From positions 3,125,501-3,189,500 of the forward strand of contig NZ_CP041238.1 of assembly GCF_013488225.1 (NCBI RefSeq): 64,000 nt of DNA. Reading direction: 5' to 3'. Shown in pieces: positions 8,276 through 17,616 of this stretch (its first letter is position 1; the number at the start of each line of letters is the position of its first letter). The position numbers and the translations under genes were made by a program. Origin of the DNA: Sinorhizobium mexicanum. GTDB taxonomy: Bacteria; Pseudomonadota; Alphaproteobacteria; Rhizobiales; Rhizobiaceae. A model generated the notes under the pieces. It saw nothing but the letters and a program-made list of their open reading frames with translations, was not told where the DNA came from and ran no database searches.

Positions 8276-8613
8276 ATCAACTTCTTGCCGTTCGGAACCG
8301 GTCTGTCGGTCGCCGCCAGCACGATCGCGCCGGCTTCATCTTCAAAGCCGAGGGTCAGCACCTCGGAACGCACGGGGCCGATCTGGCGTGGCGGAAAATT
8401 GACCACGCCCAAGACCTGCCGTCCGACGAGATCCTCCGGCTTGTAGTGAACCGTAATTTGCGCCGATGACCGTTTTATGCCGATTTCAGGGCCGAAATCG
8501 ATCTTCAGCTTGAGGGCAGGCTTGCGCGCTTCCGGGAAAGGCTCCGCTTCGATGATCGTGCCGACGCGAATGTCGACGCGCTCGAAATCGGCGAAGGCAA
8601 TGGTTTCGGCCAT
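8272..8613 (-). CDS. csaA: CsaA-type tRNA-binding domain protein
   Basis: The 113-residue product is a free-standing OB-fold tRNA-binding domain. [28 protein letters not shown] and the C-terminal [11 protein letters not shown]...[11 protein letters not shown] are the family signatures. CsaA homologues act as small dimeric chaperone-like or tRNA-binding proteins. It sits 26 bases after proC and overlaps the phosphatase start. Confidence 0.92.
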   Translation of the reverse strand: MAETIAFADFERVDIRVGTIIEAEPFPEARKPALKLKIDFGPEIGIKRSSAQITVHYKPEDLVGRQVLGVVNFPPRQIGPVRSEVLTLGFEDEAGAIVLAATDRPVPNGKKLM

Positions 8614-8639
8614 GATCGTACTCTTGAAATTGCGGTGAC

Positions 8640-9458
8640 TTATCCAGCCAGTTCCTCGGCCCGCTTGCGCGCGGCCGCAATGGCCTTTTCGAAGAGCGGC
8701 TGCATTCCGTCATCGGCCATCAGAATGGCGAGCGCCGCGGCGGTTGTTCCGCCGGGAGAGGTTACGTTCTGGCGCAGCTGCGCGGCTTCGTCGGGGGACT
8801 GATGCAGGAGTTCACCAGCCCCCGCGACGGTTTCCCGAGCGAGACGCATGGCGAGGTCCGCCTTGAGACCGGCCCTGCGCCCGGCCTCCGCCATGCACTC
8901 GACGAGATAGAACACATAGGCCGGCCCACTGCCGGAAACGGCCGTCACGGCATCGATGTCGGCTTCGGTCTCGACCCATTCGACCGGGCCGCTGACCTTC
9001 AGAAGGTCATGAACCAGGGCGCGCTGTGCTTCGGTAACGCGCGCATTCGCGTAGGCGCCGGTCACGCCACGGCCGATCATGGCCGGCGTGTTCGGCATGG
9101 CGCGCACGGTTGCGGCTTGACCGAGATGGCTTTCGATGGACCGGAGCGTCTTGCCGGCAGCGACGGAAACGATGACAGTCTCCGGGCCGACAAGCCCTTC
9201 GAGCGGCGGCAATACGGCATCCATGATCTGGGGTTTGACCGCCAGGAATAGCACGCCCGCCTTGACGCCTTCCGGCGCGGACGTGGCGTGCCTAACACCA
9301 TTGTCGGCAATAAGCTCGGCCATCGCCGGCGGCGGGCCCGGATCGATGACGAGGACGTCGCCGCCCTTGACGCCGCTCTTCAGCCAGCCGCCGAGCATCG
9401 CGCCGCCCATATTGCCGGCGCCGATGAGGACGATTGGACCGGACACGGCTACAGCCAT
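8640..9458 (-). CDS. proC: pyrroline-5-carboxylate reductase
   Basis: The enzyme reduces 1-pyrroline-5-carboxylate to proline with NAD(P)H, the last step of proline synthesis. The 272-residue sequence shows the Rossmann motif [11 protein letters not shown] near residue 11, [20 protein letters not shown] and the C-terminal dimer signature [13 protein letters not shown] start at ATG 9458, one base after the ybjN-like stop; the longer frame to 9575 only overlaps that gene. Confidence 0.96.
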   Translation of the reverse strand: MAVAVSGPIVLIGAGNMGGAMLGGWLKSGVKGGDVLVIDPGPPPAMAELIADNGVRHATSAPEGVKAGVLFLAVKPQIMDAVLPPLEGLVGPETVIVSVAAGKTLRSIESHLGQAATVRAMPNTPAMIGRGVTGAYANARVTEAQRALVHDLLKVSGPVEWVETEADIDAVTAVSGSGPAYVFYLVECMAEAGRRAGLKADLAMRLARETVAGAGELLHQSPDEAAQLRQNVTSPGGTTAAALAILMADDGMQPLFEKAIAAARKRAEELAG

Positions 9459-9459
9459 C

Positions 9460-9960
9460 TCATGCCTCCCCGACTGTTTCGAACAGCACCGCATCGACTG
9501 CACGCTGCGCATCCATTCCGGACCAGACGACGAACTGGAATGCCTGGAAATAGGATTCGCAAGCATCGAGCGCACTCGACAACAGCACCTCGACCTGCTG
9601 GTTCGTCGGTTCCGCGCCGCCCGCGAGCAAGAGAGATTGGCGGAAGATGATGACTTCTTCTTGGCGCCAGAGATCGAAATGCCCCATCAACACCTGACCA
9701 TTGATATGGGAGAGCAGGCGGATCACCTCGTTGACGCGGCTTTCCGGCACCTTGATGTCAAAGGCGCAAGCCAGATGCAGCGCCTCGAACTCCTCCATCC
9801 AGGAGAAGGAAACGTGATAGTCCGCCCATTTGCCTTCGACCGTCATGGCGATCTCGTCTTCGCCGGATCGCTCGAACGACCAGTCGTTGTTGGCGGCCAC
9901 GAACTCGATCATGTCGACCGGGTTGGACTGGCGCTCGACTTCCATTTCCAAAAGGCTCAT
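9460..9960 (-). CDS. YbjN domain-containing protein
   Basis: The 166-residue acidic protein matches the YbjN family (putative sensory transduction regulator). Visible features are the N-terminal PVDMIEFVAANNDWSFERSGEDEIAM and the central HINGQVLMGHFDLWRQEEVIIFRQSLLLAGG. In other bacteria YbjN affects stress tolerance and motility, by an unclear mechanism with a secretion-chaperone-like fold. It is directly followed by proC with a one-base gap. Confidence 0.85.
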   Translation of the reverse strand: MSLLEMEVERQSNPVDMIEFVAANNDWSFERSGEDEIAMTVEGKWADYHVSFSWMEEFEALHLACAFDIKVPESRVNEVIRLLSHINGQVLMGHFDLWRQEEVIIFRQSLLLAGGAEPTNQQVEVLLSSALDACESYFQAFQFVVWSGMDAQRAVDAVLFETVGEA

Positions 9961-10336
9961 GCATCACCCTTACGGCGCGGCACAGGCGCGCATAATCGCG
10001 TTCACAAGACGCAACGCTGCAAACCCAATACCGGATACGGACACACTATGATTGCTGGACGCACGGCCATCCTGGCTTACTTACCCTGCCCGGAGCTTAC
10101 GTGATCCGTTTCGAATCATCATTTAAAATCAGTGTATAACGGCGGAGTCAGCCTGCCAGCCCCTCGGGCGAAAAATTGCGGCGAAGAATGACGCCCGCGT
10201 TGCGATTTTGATTCAGCACAGATGCTTAAACGACTCTGCCATAAGGACTTTTTGGCAGTGTCCACAGGTGGAAAACTTTTCAGATTTTATTAACCCTAAA
10301 GCGCCGCACGCCCTTCCGACAGGCAAGGACAGTCCT

Positions 10337-10399
10337 AGCACTTTGAAATGCTGCATGATTCCCTCGTTCAGGAGCCCGGTCTGAGGAATCATGCAGCAG
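10337..10399. repeat. RIME-like palindrome (CTGCATGATTCC type)
   Basis: GCTGCATGATTCC at 10350-10362 pairs with GGAATCATGCAGC at 10385-10397, after the flanking AGCACTTTGAAAT. It is the same module as the repeats at 1846, 12981 and 26078, lacking the second GCGCGTCT palindrome. Confidence 0.7.
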
Positions 10400-10460
10400 T
10401 GCGACCATGTAAAACACGGCAGATTCTGCCCCGGCCGGGCGGGAATCGCTCAGATGCGCG

Positions 10461-10519
10461 GCTCGCTCCGGGAATGAGCCCGGAGACGGAGCGAGCGGAG
10501 CCGCGAGAAGCGCGGCTCC
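10461..10519 (-). terminator. tandem hairpins after the ubiK-like gene
   Basis: GGAGCCGCG at 10497-10505 pairs with CGCGGCTCC at 10511-10519, and GCTCGCTCCG at 10461-10470 with CGGAGCGAGC at 10487-10496. They lie 11 bases beyond the stop of the minus-strand gene. No T-run is seen, so termination is a guess. Confidence 0.45.
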
Positions 10520-10529
10520 CAGTCGGTCG

Positions 10530-10796
10530 TTACTTTTTCTTTCCGGTCTCTGCGAGGCGCGCTTCAAGCGCTTCGATGCGGGCAAGCAGCGCGTCGTTTT
10601 CCTCGCGCGCCTTGACGGCCATTTCCTTGATCGCCTCGAATTCCTCGCGCTTGACGACATCGAGCGAGTTCAGCCAGCTTTCGGCCTGCGCGCGGAAGGC
10701 CGTCTCGACCTCGCGTCGCACGCCCTGGGCAGCGCCCGCCGCATCGGTCATCAGCTTGGCAAAGTCGTCCAGAATGCGGTTGGCTCCAGTGCTCAT
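10530..10796 (-). CDS. ubiK: UbiK-like accessory factor (BMFP family)
   Basis: The 88-residue product has an amphipathic N-terminal part (RILDDFAKLMTDAAGAAQG), a central VKREEFEAIKEMAVKAREEN and a C-terminal coiled coil (about 63-85, ENDALLARIEALEARLAE). This is the BMFP/UbiK pattern. UbiK assists aerobic ubiquinone synthesis in enterobacteria; the role in rhizobia is inferred. ATG 10796 has GGAG upstream; the much longer frame to 11531 is antisense to lgt and not real. It diverges from lgt. Confidence 0.85.
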   Translation of the reverse strand: MSTGANRILDDFAKLMTDAAGAAQGVRREVETAFRAQAESWLNSLDVVKREEFEAIKEMAVKAREENDALLARIEALEARLAETGKKK

Positions 10797-10937
10797 CGTC
10801 CAGATCTCCATTTCAGCGCGCAGCAGCGCGGTCATGAAATTGAGGTAGGATTGTCGACGAAAGGATGCAAGAAAAATAAGACGGCGCGGAGGTAGCGGGC
10901 CGGCACCGGGCGCTTGACCCGCCCGGATTCGATCGCC

Positions 10938-11819
10938 ATGTTCCGCCAAAACAACCGGCCGGCACGAGACAAGACCTTGGAAACAATCGCCACCCGCCTC
11001 GCCATCCTTCCCTTCCCGGAAATCGATCCCGTCATCTTCACGATCGGGCCGCTTGCCATTCATTGGTATGGGCTCGCCTATGTCGCGGGCATTCTCATCG
11101 GCTGGGTTTATGCACGCCGCATCGTCCAGAACACCACGCTCTGGCGCAACGAGACCCCCGCCTTCAACCTGACGCAGCTCGACGATTTCCTGCTCTGGGT
11201 TGCCGCCGGCATCGTCCTTGGCGGGCGCATCGGATACGTCCTTTTCTATGATCTGAGCTCGGTCCTGCAGAATCCGGTCCGCGCGATCGAGATCTGGAAC
11301 GGCGGCATGTCGTTCCACGGCGGTCTTCTCGGCACGATGCTCGCGATGATCATCTTCGCGCGGCGCAACGCCATTGCCGTCTGGAGCCTGTTCGATGTCG
11401 TCGCCGCCGTGGTGCCGATCGGTCTCTTCTTCGGCCGCGTCGCCAACTTCATCAACGGTGAACTCTGGGGACGTTTGTCGTCCGTGCCCTGGGCGATCGT
11501 CTTTCCGACCGGCGGCCCCTTTGCCCGCCACCCGAGCCAGCTTTACGAAGCGGCGCTCGAAGGCATTCTGCTCCTCCTGGTGCTTGCCTATTTCGTCTAT
11601 CGCCGCAAGGCGTTGAAAGTACCCGGCCTTCTCTGCGGCATATTCGTCTGCGGCTATGCCGCGAGCCGCATTTTTGTCGAATTCTTCCGCGAACCGGACG
11701 CTCAGATCGGCTATCTGGCCGGCGGCTGGCTGACCATGGGCATGGTGCTTTCACTGCCGATGGCGCTCGCAGGCATATGGGCGATCGCGCGCGCACGCCG
11801 GGCAGCAGCGACCGCATAA
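10938..11819 (+). CDS. lgt: prolipoprotein diacylglyceryl transferase
   Basis: Lgt moves diacylglycerol from phosphatidylglycerol onto the lipobox cysteine of prolipoproteins in the inner membrane. About seven membrane segments are visible, with the signature [14 protein letters not shown], the essential-His region SFHGGLLG, and HPSQLYEA. The start is uncertain: ATG 10938 gives 293 residues, TTG 10977 gives 280 ([19 protein letters not shown]), closer to the usual length. Neither has a strong ribosome site. midA follows after 12 bases. Confidence 0.95.
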   Translation: MFRQNNRPARDKTLETIATRLAILPFPEIDPVIFTIGPLAIHWYGLAYVAGILIGWVYARRIVQNTTLWRNETPAFNLTQLDDFLLWVAAGIVLGGRIGYVLFYDLSSVLQNPVRAIEIWNGGMSFHGGLLGTMLAMIIFARRNAIAVWSLFDVVAAVVPIGLFFGRVANFINGELWGRLSSVPWAIVFPTGGPFARHPSQLYEAALEGILLLLVLAYFVYRRKALKVPGLLCGIFVCGYAASRIFVEFFREPDAQIGYLAGGWLTMGMVLSLPMALAGIWAIARARRAAATA

Positions 11820-11831
11820 CTGGACGGATGC

Positions 11832-12932
11832 ATGACGAATCCTCTCGCCGACAAGATCAAGGCGCTGATCAAGGCCAACGGGCCGATCAGCGTCACCGAC
11901 TATTTTTCGCTCTGCCTCGCTGATCCGCAACACGGCTACTATCGTGTTCGCGAACCCTTCGGTGCTGCCGGCGATTTCACCACCGCGCCGGAGATCAGCC
12001 AGCTTTTCGGCGAGATGATCGGCATATTCCTGGTGCACGCGTGGCAGGAGCACGGCCGCCCGGAACCCGCGATCATCGCCGAGGTCGGTCCGGGGCGGGG
12101 CACGATGATGTCCGATGTGCTGCGCGTGATCGGTCGTCTCGCGCCCGATCTCTATCGCTCGGCCAGTGTACATCTCGTAGAGACGAGCGAGCGGCTGCAG
12201 AAGGTGCAGGCCGAAACACTCGCGGGACACCAGGGCAAGGTTCATTGGCACGCGAGCTTCGAAACTTTGCCGGCGGGCTTTCTGCTGCTCGCGGCAAACG
12301 AGCTTTTCGACGCAGTTCCGATCCGGCAATTCATTCGCACCGCGCAGGGATTCCGAGAGCGCATGATAGGTCTCGATGCCGGCGACAACTTGATCTTCGC
12401 GGCCGGCGTCGCGGCTATCGATCCGTCGCTTCTGCCGTCGCCGGCGCAATCGGTCGGCGAAGGTACGATTTTCGAGACAGCCCCGGCACGCGACGCGGTC
12501 ATGGCCGCGCTATGCGAGCGCCTTCGCGCCGGCGGGGGCACGGCCATTATCATCGACTACGGACATATGGCGACCAGCTATGGCGATACGCTGCAAGCGG
12601 TCCGCGAGCATCGCTACGATCCTCCGCTGGCCAGCCCCGGCCAGGCGGATCTCACGAGCCATGTCGATTTCGAACAGCTTGCCCGTCGCGCGAAGGCGGA
12701 GGGACTGCAGGTCAATGGACTCGCGCATCAGGGCGATTTCCTCGTCGGCCTCGGTCTGCTCGAGCGGGCGGCGGCACTCGGCCGCGGCAAGGACACGCTG
12801 ACGCAAGAAGGCATTCGCTCCGCCGTCGAACGACTCGCCGGCTCCGGGGCAGGAAAGATGGGCGAACTGTTCAAGGTGCTGGCGGTCAGCAGCCCTGAAG
12901 TCACGCTGGCGCCGTTCCAGAAGAAGGCCTAG
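11832..12932 (+). CDS. MidA/NDUFAF7-family SAM-dependent methyltransferase
   Basis: The 366-residue protein matches DUF185. It starts with PLADKIKALIKANGPISVTDYF and DPQHGYY, followed by the SAM-binding AEVGPGRGTMMSDVLR (about 77-92), then LLLAANELFDAVPIRQF and IIIDYGH. The mitochondrial member NDUFAF7 methylates an arginine of complex I subunit NDUFS2. A similar role here is possible but not shown. It lies in an apparent operon behind lgt. Confidence 0.88.
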   Translation: MTNPLADKIKALIKANGPISVTDYFSLCLADPQHGYYRVREPFGAAGDFTTAPEISQLFGEMIGIFLVHAWQEHGRPEPAIIAEVGPGRGTMMSDVLRVIGRLAPDLYRSASVHLVETSERLQKVQAETLAGHQGKVHWHASFETLPAGFLLLAANELFDAVPIRQFIRTAQGFRERMIGLDAGDNLIFAAGVAAIDPSLLPSPAQSVGEGTIFETAPARDAVMAALCERLRAGGGTAIIIDYGHMATSYGDTLQAVREHRYDPPLASPGQADLTSHVDFEQLARRAKAEGLQVNGLAHQGDFLVGLGLLERAAALGRGKDTLTQEGIRSAVERLAGSGAGKMGELFKVLAVSSPEVTLAPFQKKA

Positions 12933-12980
12933 CGACGATCAAGGCGCCGTGGCTCTTTCAGACGCATGGCCGCCGCAACA

Positions 12981-13039
12981 GCTTGAATTGCTGCATGTTT
13001 TATACCCAAATCGATTCCGGTTTAAGGAAACATGCAGCA
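12981..13039. repeat. RIME-like palindrome between midA and pgeF
   Basis: GCTTGAATTGCTGCATGTTT (from 12981) pairs with the later AAGGAAACATGCAGCAG (ending 13039), around a TTTATACCCAAATCGATTCC core. It separates the two genes by a repeat and may act as an mRNA processing or pausing site. Confidence 0.7.
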
Positions 13040-13175
13040 GACCGGCGGCGGCTCGGCGATTGACAGTGCCGGCGTGCCGCGTCAACATCGCGCCGCAAAT
13101 CAGCCGCAAATCACCGGGCCGCGACGCGCCCTCAATTCCAATGAAACCTTAAAGACAGCAAGGGCGAGTACACCG

Positions 13176-13970
13176 ATGCAGGACGATGCCTCGCTTTCCC
13201 CGGTTCAGAGTCCGCTCTTCAGCGCCAAGGCGGGACCGGCGATCGCACACGGCTATTTCACCCGCAAGGGCGGCGTTTCCGAAGGCATCTATCGTGGCCT
13301 GAACGTCGGCCTCGGCTCGAAGGACGACCGCGAACATGTCGGCGAAAACCGAGCGCGCGTCGCGCGCTGGTTCGGTGCGGAGCCGCGGCACCTTGCAACC
13401 GTGCATCAGGTCCACTCGCCGGACGCCATCGTCGTCGACGGCACCTATGATGGCGCGCGCCCCGATGCCGACGCGCTGGTGACGGCGACCCCGGGCATCG
13501 TGCTCGGCGTTCTTTCAGCCGATTGCGGGCCAGTGCTCTTTACCGATCCGCACGCCGGCGTGATCGGTGCGGCCCATGCCGGCTGGAAAGGCGCACTCGG
13601 CGGGATTCTTGAAGGCACGATCGAGGCGATGATCTCGCTCGGCGCGCGCCGTGAGCGGATCATCGCCTGCCTTGGCCCGTCGATCAGCCGGACGCACTAC
13701 GAGGTCGGAGCCGAATTCGTCGAACGTTTCATCGCCGCTGACGACGATTATGTATCTTTCTTCAACCCTTCCGAACGGAACGGCCATGCCATGTTCGACC
13801 TGCCGGGGTTGACAATCCGGCGACTGACGGAAGCCGGGGTGACGGCGGAGAACCTCGACATCTGCACCTACGCGGACGAGGACCGTTTCTTTTCCTACCG
13901 CCGCACGACACACAGACAGGAGCCTGACTACGGCCGGCAGATGTCGGCGATCTGCATACGGGAGAATTGA
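13176..13970 (+). CDS. pgeF: peptidoglycan editing factor PgeF (laccase-domain, LACC1-like)
   Basis: The 264-residue product belongs to the YfiH/DUF152 family. Signatures are GYFTRKGGVSEGIY, GLGSKDD..V.ENR, ATVHQVHS, the zinc-site ADCGPVLFTDP with its Cys, and GAAHAGWKGALGGI with its His. Members act on purine nucleosides, and PgeF in E. coli prevents wrong amino acid incorporation into peptidoglycan. ATG 13176 opens MQDDASL; the frame from 13032 runs through a repeat and is rejected. The M24 gene follows one base after the stop. Confidence 0.93.
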   Translation: MQDDASLSPVQSPLFSAKAGPAIAHGYFTRKGGVSEGIYRGLNVGLGSKDDREHVGENRARVARWFGAEPRHLATVHQVHSPDAIVVDGTYDGARPDADALVTATPGIVLGVLSADCGPVLFTDPHAGVIGAAHAGWKGALGGILEGTIEAMISLGARRERIIACLGPSISRTHYEVGAEFVERFIAADDDYVSFFNPSERNGHAMFDLPGLTIRRLTEAGVTAENLDICTYADEDRFFSYRRTTHRQEPDYGRQMSAICIREN

Positions 13971-13971
13971 A

Positions 13972-15123
13972 ATGGCGCTTCAGTTTGCGGCAGAGGAATA
14001 CGCAGCCCGCCTTGCGCGGCTGACGGCCAGAATGCAGGAAGAGAAGCTCGACGCCCTGCTGCTCTTTGCGCAGGAGAGCATGTACTGGCTGACCGGTTAC
14101 GATACGTTCGGCTACTGCTTCTTTCAGACGCTGGTCGTCAAGAGAGACGGCTCGATGGTGCTCTTGACGCGTTCGGCCGACCTGCGCCAGGCGCGTCACA
14201 CGTCCAATATCGAGCGTATCGAAATTTGGGTGGACCGGGTCAATGCCGATCCGGCAGTGGATCTCAAGAATCTCCTGAACGAGCTCGATCTGCTCGGCTG
14301 CCGCATCGGGGTCGAATACGACACGCATGGCATGACCGGCCGAACGGCGCGACTGGTCGACCATCAACTCGCCAACTTCGGCGAATTGATCGACGCCTCG
14401 TTGCTTGTGAGCCGCCTTCGCCTGATCAAAAGCCCCGCCGAAGTCGCCCATGTCGAAAAGGCCGCCAGCCTCGCAGACGACGCGCTCGAAGCGGCGCTGC
14501 CATTGATCCGCCCGGGTGGCAACGAAGCGGCTATTCTCGCAGCCATGCAGGGCGCGGTCTTTGCCGGCGGCGGCGACTATCCGGCCAACGAATTCATCAT
14601 CGGCTCGGGCGCCGATGCCCTGCTCTGCCGCTACAAGGCGGGCCGGCGCACGCTCGACGCCAACGACCAGCTGACCCTCGAATGGGCGGGCGTCAGCGCC
14701 CATTACCATGCGGCGATGATGCGCACCGTCGTGATCGGAGAGCCGACCAACCGCCACCGTGAGCTCTACAGCGCCTGCCGCGAGACGATCCAGGCGATCG
14801 AGATGGTGCTTCGCCCCGGCAACACCTTCGGTACCGTTTTCGACGTCCACGCCAAGATCATGGACGAACGCGGCCTCGCCCGCCATCGGCTGAACGCCTG
14901 CGGCTATTCTCTCGGCGCGCGCTTCTCGCCCTCCTGGATGGAGCACCAGATGTTCCATGTCGGCAACCCCCAGGAGATCGAGCCGGACATGTCGCTCTTC
15001 GTGCACATGATCATCATGGATTCCGACAGCGGAACGGCCATGACCCTCGGCCAGACCTATCTCACGACACCGGATAAACCGCGGGCGCTCTCACGTTACG
15101 GACTGGACTTCATTTCTGCGTAA
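13972..15123 (+). CDS. M24-family (creatinase/aminopeptidase P fold) hydrolase lacking metal ligands
   Basis: The 383-residue protein has the creatinase N-domain (about 1-135, with ESMYWLTGYDTFGY) and a pita-bread C-domain (about 145-375). The usual metal ligands are not found. The first Asp position reads LTLEWAG, the second reads HAAMMRTV without Asp, GHGIG is replaced by YSLGARFSPSWMEH, and the Glu position reads LFVHMIIMD. This is the pattern of creatinase and ectoine-hydrolase-like members, which act without metal. Substrate is unknown. It is translated right behind pgeF. Confidence 0.85.
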   Translation: MALQFAAEEYAARLARLTARMQEEKLDALLLFAQESMYWLTGYDTFGYCFFQTLVVKRDGSMVLLTRSADLRQARHTSNIERIEIWVDRVNADPAVDLKNLLNELDLLGCRIGVEYDTHGMTGRTARLVDHQLANFGELIDASLLVSRLRLIKSPAEVAHVEKAASLADDALEAALPLIRPGGNEAAILAAMQGAVFAGGGDYPANEFIIGSGADALLCRYKAGRRTLDANDQLTLEWAGVSAHYHAAMMRTVVIGEPTNRHRELYSACRETIQAIEMVLRPGNTFGTVFDVHAKIMDERGLARHRLNACGYSLGARFSPSWMEHQMFHVGNPQEIEPDMSLFVHMIIMDSDSGTAMTLGQTYLTTPDKPRALSRYGLDFISA

Positions 15124-15279
15124 GGAAATCCGCCTATGATTTCCGACCGAGACGGACGAACGGAGGCAGCCTCCTAGAGCATCCCGCTTTCTAGAAGCTG
15201 TCGCGAACCGGAACGGGATCAGGGCGTGCGAAGCTCCCTCCCGCTCCGACTGTTAGAGTCGAGACGGACGGTGGGAACG

Positions 15280-16182
15280 ATGCGAAAGCTGATCATGCCT
15301 ATCGCAAGCCTTGGTCTTGCAACAGCACTTACAGGCTGCAACAGCACCGATGTGCTGATACCGCAGGTGGACGTGGGCGCCGGGACCTTCCGATCCCCGC
15401 CGGTGACTCAGTCCGATCTCGACACCATGTCGACGCAGACTGCCATCGTTCCGGTGCAAACCGTGCCACCAAGCAGCACGGCCGCCTTCTCTGCGCAGCC
15501 GAACGTCTCCAGCCCGCCGACGCAATATGCCACGGGCGATGCCACCTATACGGACCCTGCCGGCACGCTCGATGCCCAGGCAAACCGCCTTGCCGAAGGT
15601 GAGCCACCGATCCAGACAAGCCAGGCCCAGACTGAACGAGGCGAGACCGAACAAGACGAGGCCGCGCAGGTTGAGGTGAGGAAGGTCCAGACCACGCGCA
15701 TACAAAGCCCCGCCCCTCAGCAGGAGCCGGCCGGGCAGCGAGCATCGACGGAGCCAGCAGCGCCCGCGCGACAACAAGACGTAAACCACGCCGCCCTGCC
15801 GGCGGCCACAAGCGGTTCAGGCAGCATTCGCTTCCTGCCGATCATCGGTGCACCGGTCGAGGCGGTGACCCCGCTTTCGAAACAGCTCGGTGCCGACGCC
15901 CGCGCACAAGGGCTGGCGATCAAGGGCTCTGCAGACAAGACGAGCGAGCATATCCTCAAGGGCTATTTTTCGGCGCTCAACGACGGCGGCAAGACAACGG
16001 TCGTTTATGTCTGGGACATTCTCGACGGCAACGGCAATCGCCTGCACCGCATCCAGGGACAGGCCACCGTCGCAAGCACCGCTGCCGAGCCCTGGAGCGC
16101 GGTCCCGCCGGAAACAATGCAGGCGATCGCCACCAAAACCATCAAGGCTTACCTCGATTGGCGTCAGTCCAGAGCAGGATGA
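15280..16182 (+). CDS. putative lipoprotein with disordered central region
   Basis: The 300-residue product has a lipobox ALTGC with Cys20 after a short hydrophobic signal, so it should be processed by Lgt and signal peptidase II. Residues about 40-185 are rich in Gln, Thr, Ala and Pro with no fold visible. The C-terminal 110 residues (IRFLPIIGAPVEAVTPLSKQ ... HILKGYFSALNDGGKTTVVYVWDI) look like a compact domain common to a rhizobial lipoprotein family. ATG 15280 has GGTGGGA upstream. Function is unknown. Confidence 0.85.
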   Translation: MRKLIMPIASLGLATALTGCNSTDVLIPQVDVGAGTFRSPPVTQSDLDTMSTQTAIVPVQTVPPSSTAAFSAQPNVSSPPTQYATGDATYTDPAGTLDAQANRLAEGEPPIQTSQAQTERGETEQDEAAQVEVRKVQTTRIQSPAPQQEPAGQRASTEPAAPARQQDVNHAALPAATSGSGSIRFLPIIGAPVEAVTPLSKQLGADARAQGLAIKGSADKTSEHILKGYFSALNDGGKTTVVYVWDILDGNGNRLHRIQGQATVASTAAEPWSAVPPETMQAIATKTIKAYLDWRQSRAG

Positions 16183-16290
16183 GGAAACGCGTGTGCGCTT
16201 TCCGCCCGCATCCGCTCTAACTCACTAAAATCGATCACGATCTGTGATTACGTGTGCGGTCGCCCCAAATGGTCGTGATCTTGGCCGGTT
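16177..16290 (+). repeat. dispersed repeat B, copy 1
   Basis: AGAGCAGGATGAGGAAACGC (from 16177) leads to CCGCCCGCATCCGCTCT and then CTAAAATCGATCACGATCTG. The same order occurs in reverse orientation at 53161-53285. The rest of the 319-base gap before prs shows a CCGATCAGCTCTG / CAGCGGCCATTCCG segment and no gene. Confidence 0.65.
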
Positions 16291-16501
16291 GACACAAAGT
16301 TTTTAGGGTAATGGCCTTTGCGCCGCAGCATTCCCCCTTGCATTCGAGTTCAGGGACGCTAAAAAGCGGCCGATCAGCTCTGAACAGCGGCCATTCCGTA
16401 AAGATTGCCCGCGATCGGAATGGCTCACGGAATTTGCGCGGAAAAAACCGCCCCGGACTGCACGCCGGACGGAGGCCGCGCCAGCTCAAGGCGGACCGTC
16501 A

Positions 16502-17434
16502 ATGAAGGTTTTCGCAGGCAATTCGAACCGGCTGCTTGCCGAAGCGATCTGCAACTATCTCAACCTGCCCCTCGGCAAAGCTACAGTAAGGCGGTTCGCC
16601 GACCAGGAAATCTTCGTCGAAATCGGCGAAAACGTGCGCGGAGAGGACGTTTTCATCGTCCAGTCCACCTCTTTTCCGACCAACGATCATCTGATGGAAC
16701 TGCTCATCATGATCGATGCAGTGCGCCGCTCTTCCGCCCGCCGCATCACCGCCGTCCTTCCTTATTTCGGCTATGCCCGACAGGACCGAAAGCCTGGTCC
16801 TCGCACGCCGATCTCCGCCAAGCTGGTCGCCAACCTTATCACCCGAGCCGGCGCCGACCGCGTTCTCACCCTCGATCTTCATGCCGGCCAGATCCAGGGC
16901 TTCTTCGACATTCCGACCGACAACCTCTATGCGGTTCCGATCCTGGCGCGCGACGTCAAGGAACACTACGACCTGAAGAACGTCATGGTCGTTTCGCCGG
17001 ACGTGGGCGGCGTCGTGCGTGCCCGCGCGCTTGCAAAGCGTCTCGACTGTCTGCTGGCGATCGTCGATAAGCGCCGCGATCGCCCGGGTGAATCGGAAGT
17101 CATGAACGTCATCGGCGATGTGAGCGGCAAGGACTGCATCCTGATCGACGACATCGTCGATTCCGGTGGCACGCTTTGCAACGCCGCCGAGGCACTCTTG
17201 AAGAACGGCGCCACCAGCGTCACCGCCTACATCACCCACGGCGTGCTTTCCGGCGGTGCAGTTACCCGCGTCGCCTCCTCGATGCTGAAGGAACTGGTTA
17301 TCACCGACTCCATCCAGCCGACGACCGCCGTCCAGTCGGCGCACAATATCCGCGTGATCTCGACCGCCGCCTTGATCGGGGAAGCGATCAGCCGCACCAG
17401 CCAGGAAGAATCGGTTTCGAGCCTGTTCGACTAA
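16502..17434 (+). CDS. prs: ribose-phosphate pyrophosphokinase
   Basis: Prs makes PRPP from ribose 5-phosphate and ATP, feeding nucleotide, His and Trp synthesis. The 310 residues fit the class I enzyme. Visible are the N-terminal [19 protein letters not shown], the flexible loop [38 protein letters not shown] and the PRPP loop [16 protein letters not shown]. Start ATG 16502 follows AAGGCGGA. No operon partner is close. Confidence 0.97.
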   Translation: MKVFAGNSNRLLAEAICNYLNLPLGKATVRRFADQEIFVEIGENVRGEDVFIVQSTSFPTNDHLMELLIMIDAVRRSSARRITAVLPYFGYARQDRKPGPRTPISAKLVANLITRAGADRVLTLDLHAGQIQGFFDIPTDNLYAVPILARDVKEHYDLKNVMVVSPDVGGVVRARALAKRLDCLLAIVDKRRDRPGESEVMNVIGDVSGKDCILIDDIVDSGGTLCNAAEALLKNGATSVTAYITHGVLSGGAVTRVASSMLKELVITDSIQPTTAVQSAHNIRVISTAALIGEAISRTSQEESVSSLFD

Positions 17435-17449
17435 GGTCATTCAGTCCGA

Positions 17450-17556
17450 GACTAGAGCATCCCGCCTTCACGTGGCATCACTGAAGGCGGATAAGATGCT
17501 CTAGAAGCAAAGCGCTGGAGCGTCCTTTGTGCGTTCATTTGAACGCACGGCGCTCT
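17450..17556. repeat. RIME-like mosaic repeat after prs
   Basis: AGAGCATCCCGCCTTCACG pairs loosely with GAAGGCGGATAAGATGCTCT (about 17453-17503). The second module AGCGCTGGAGCGTCC...GTGCGTTCATTTGAACGCACGGCGCT follows. It lies between convergent prs and the aldo/keto reductase. Confidence 0.65.
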
Positions 17557-17616
17557 GGGAGTGCATCGACGCCGGCGCATCGAGCGCCGGCGTTTGTCTG
17601 GCAGGTGCGAACCAAG

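Larger units (their letters stand above)
9961..10529. other. long intergenic region with repeats and hairpins, no gene seen
   Basis: The region holds an AT-rich segment (about 10095-10290), a RIME-like palindrome (10337-10399) and tandem hairpins just downstream of the ubiK-like stop (10461-10519). No open frame has a ribosome site or credible codon use. The AT-rich part lies upstream of the ybjN-like gene and probably carries its promoter. Confidence 0.5.

Noticed and set aside
10254..10275. TGTCCACAGG near an AT-rich run, considered as a DnaA box or origin
   Set aside because: A single partial match to TTATCCACA without a cluster or origin-type genes nearby is not enough.
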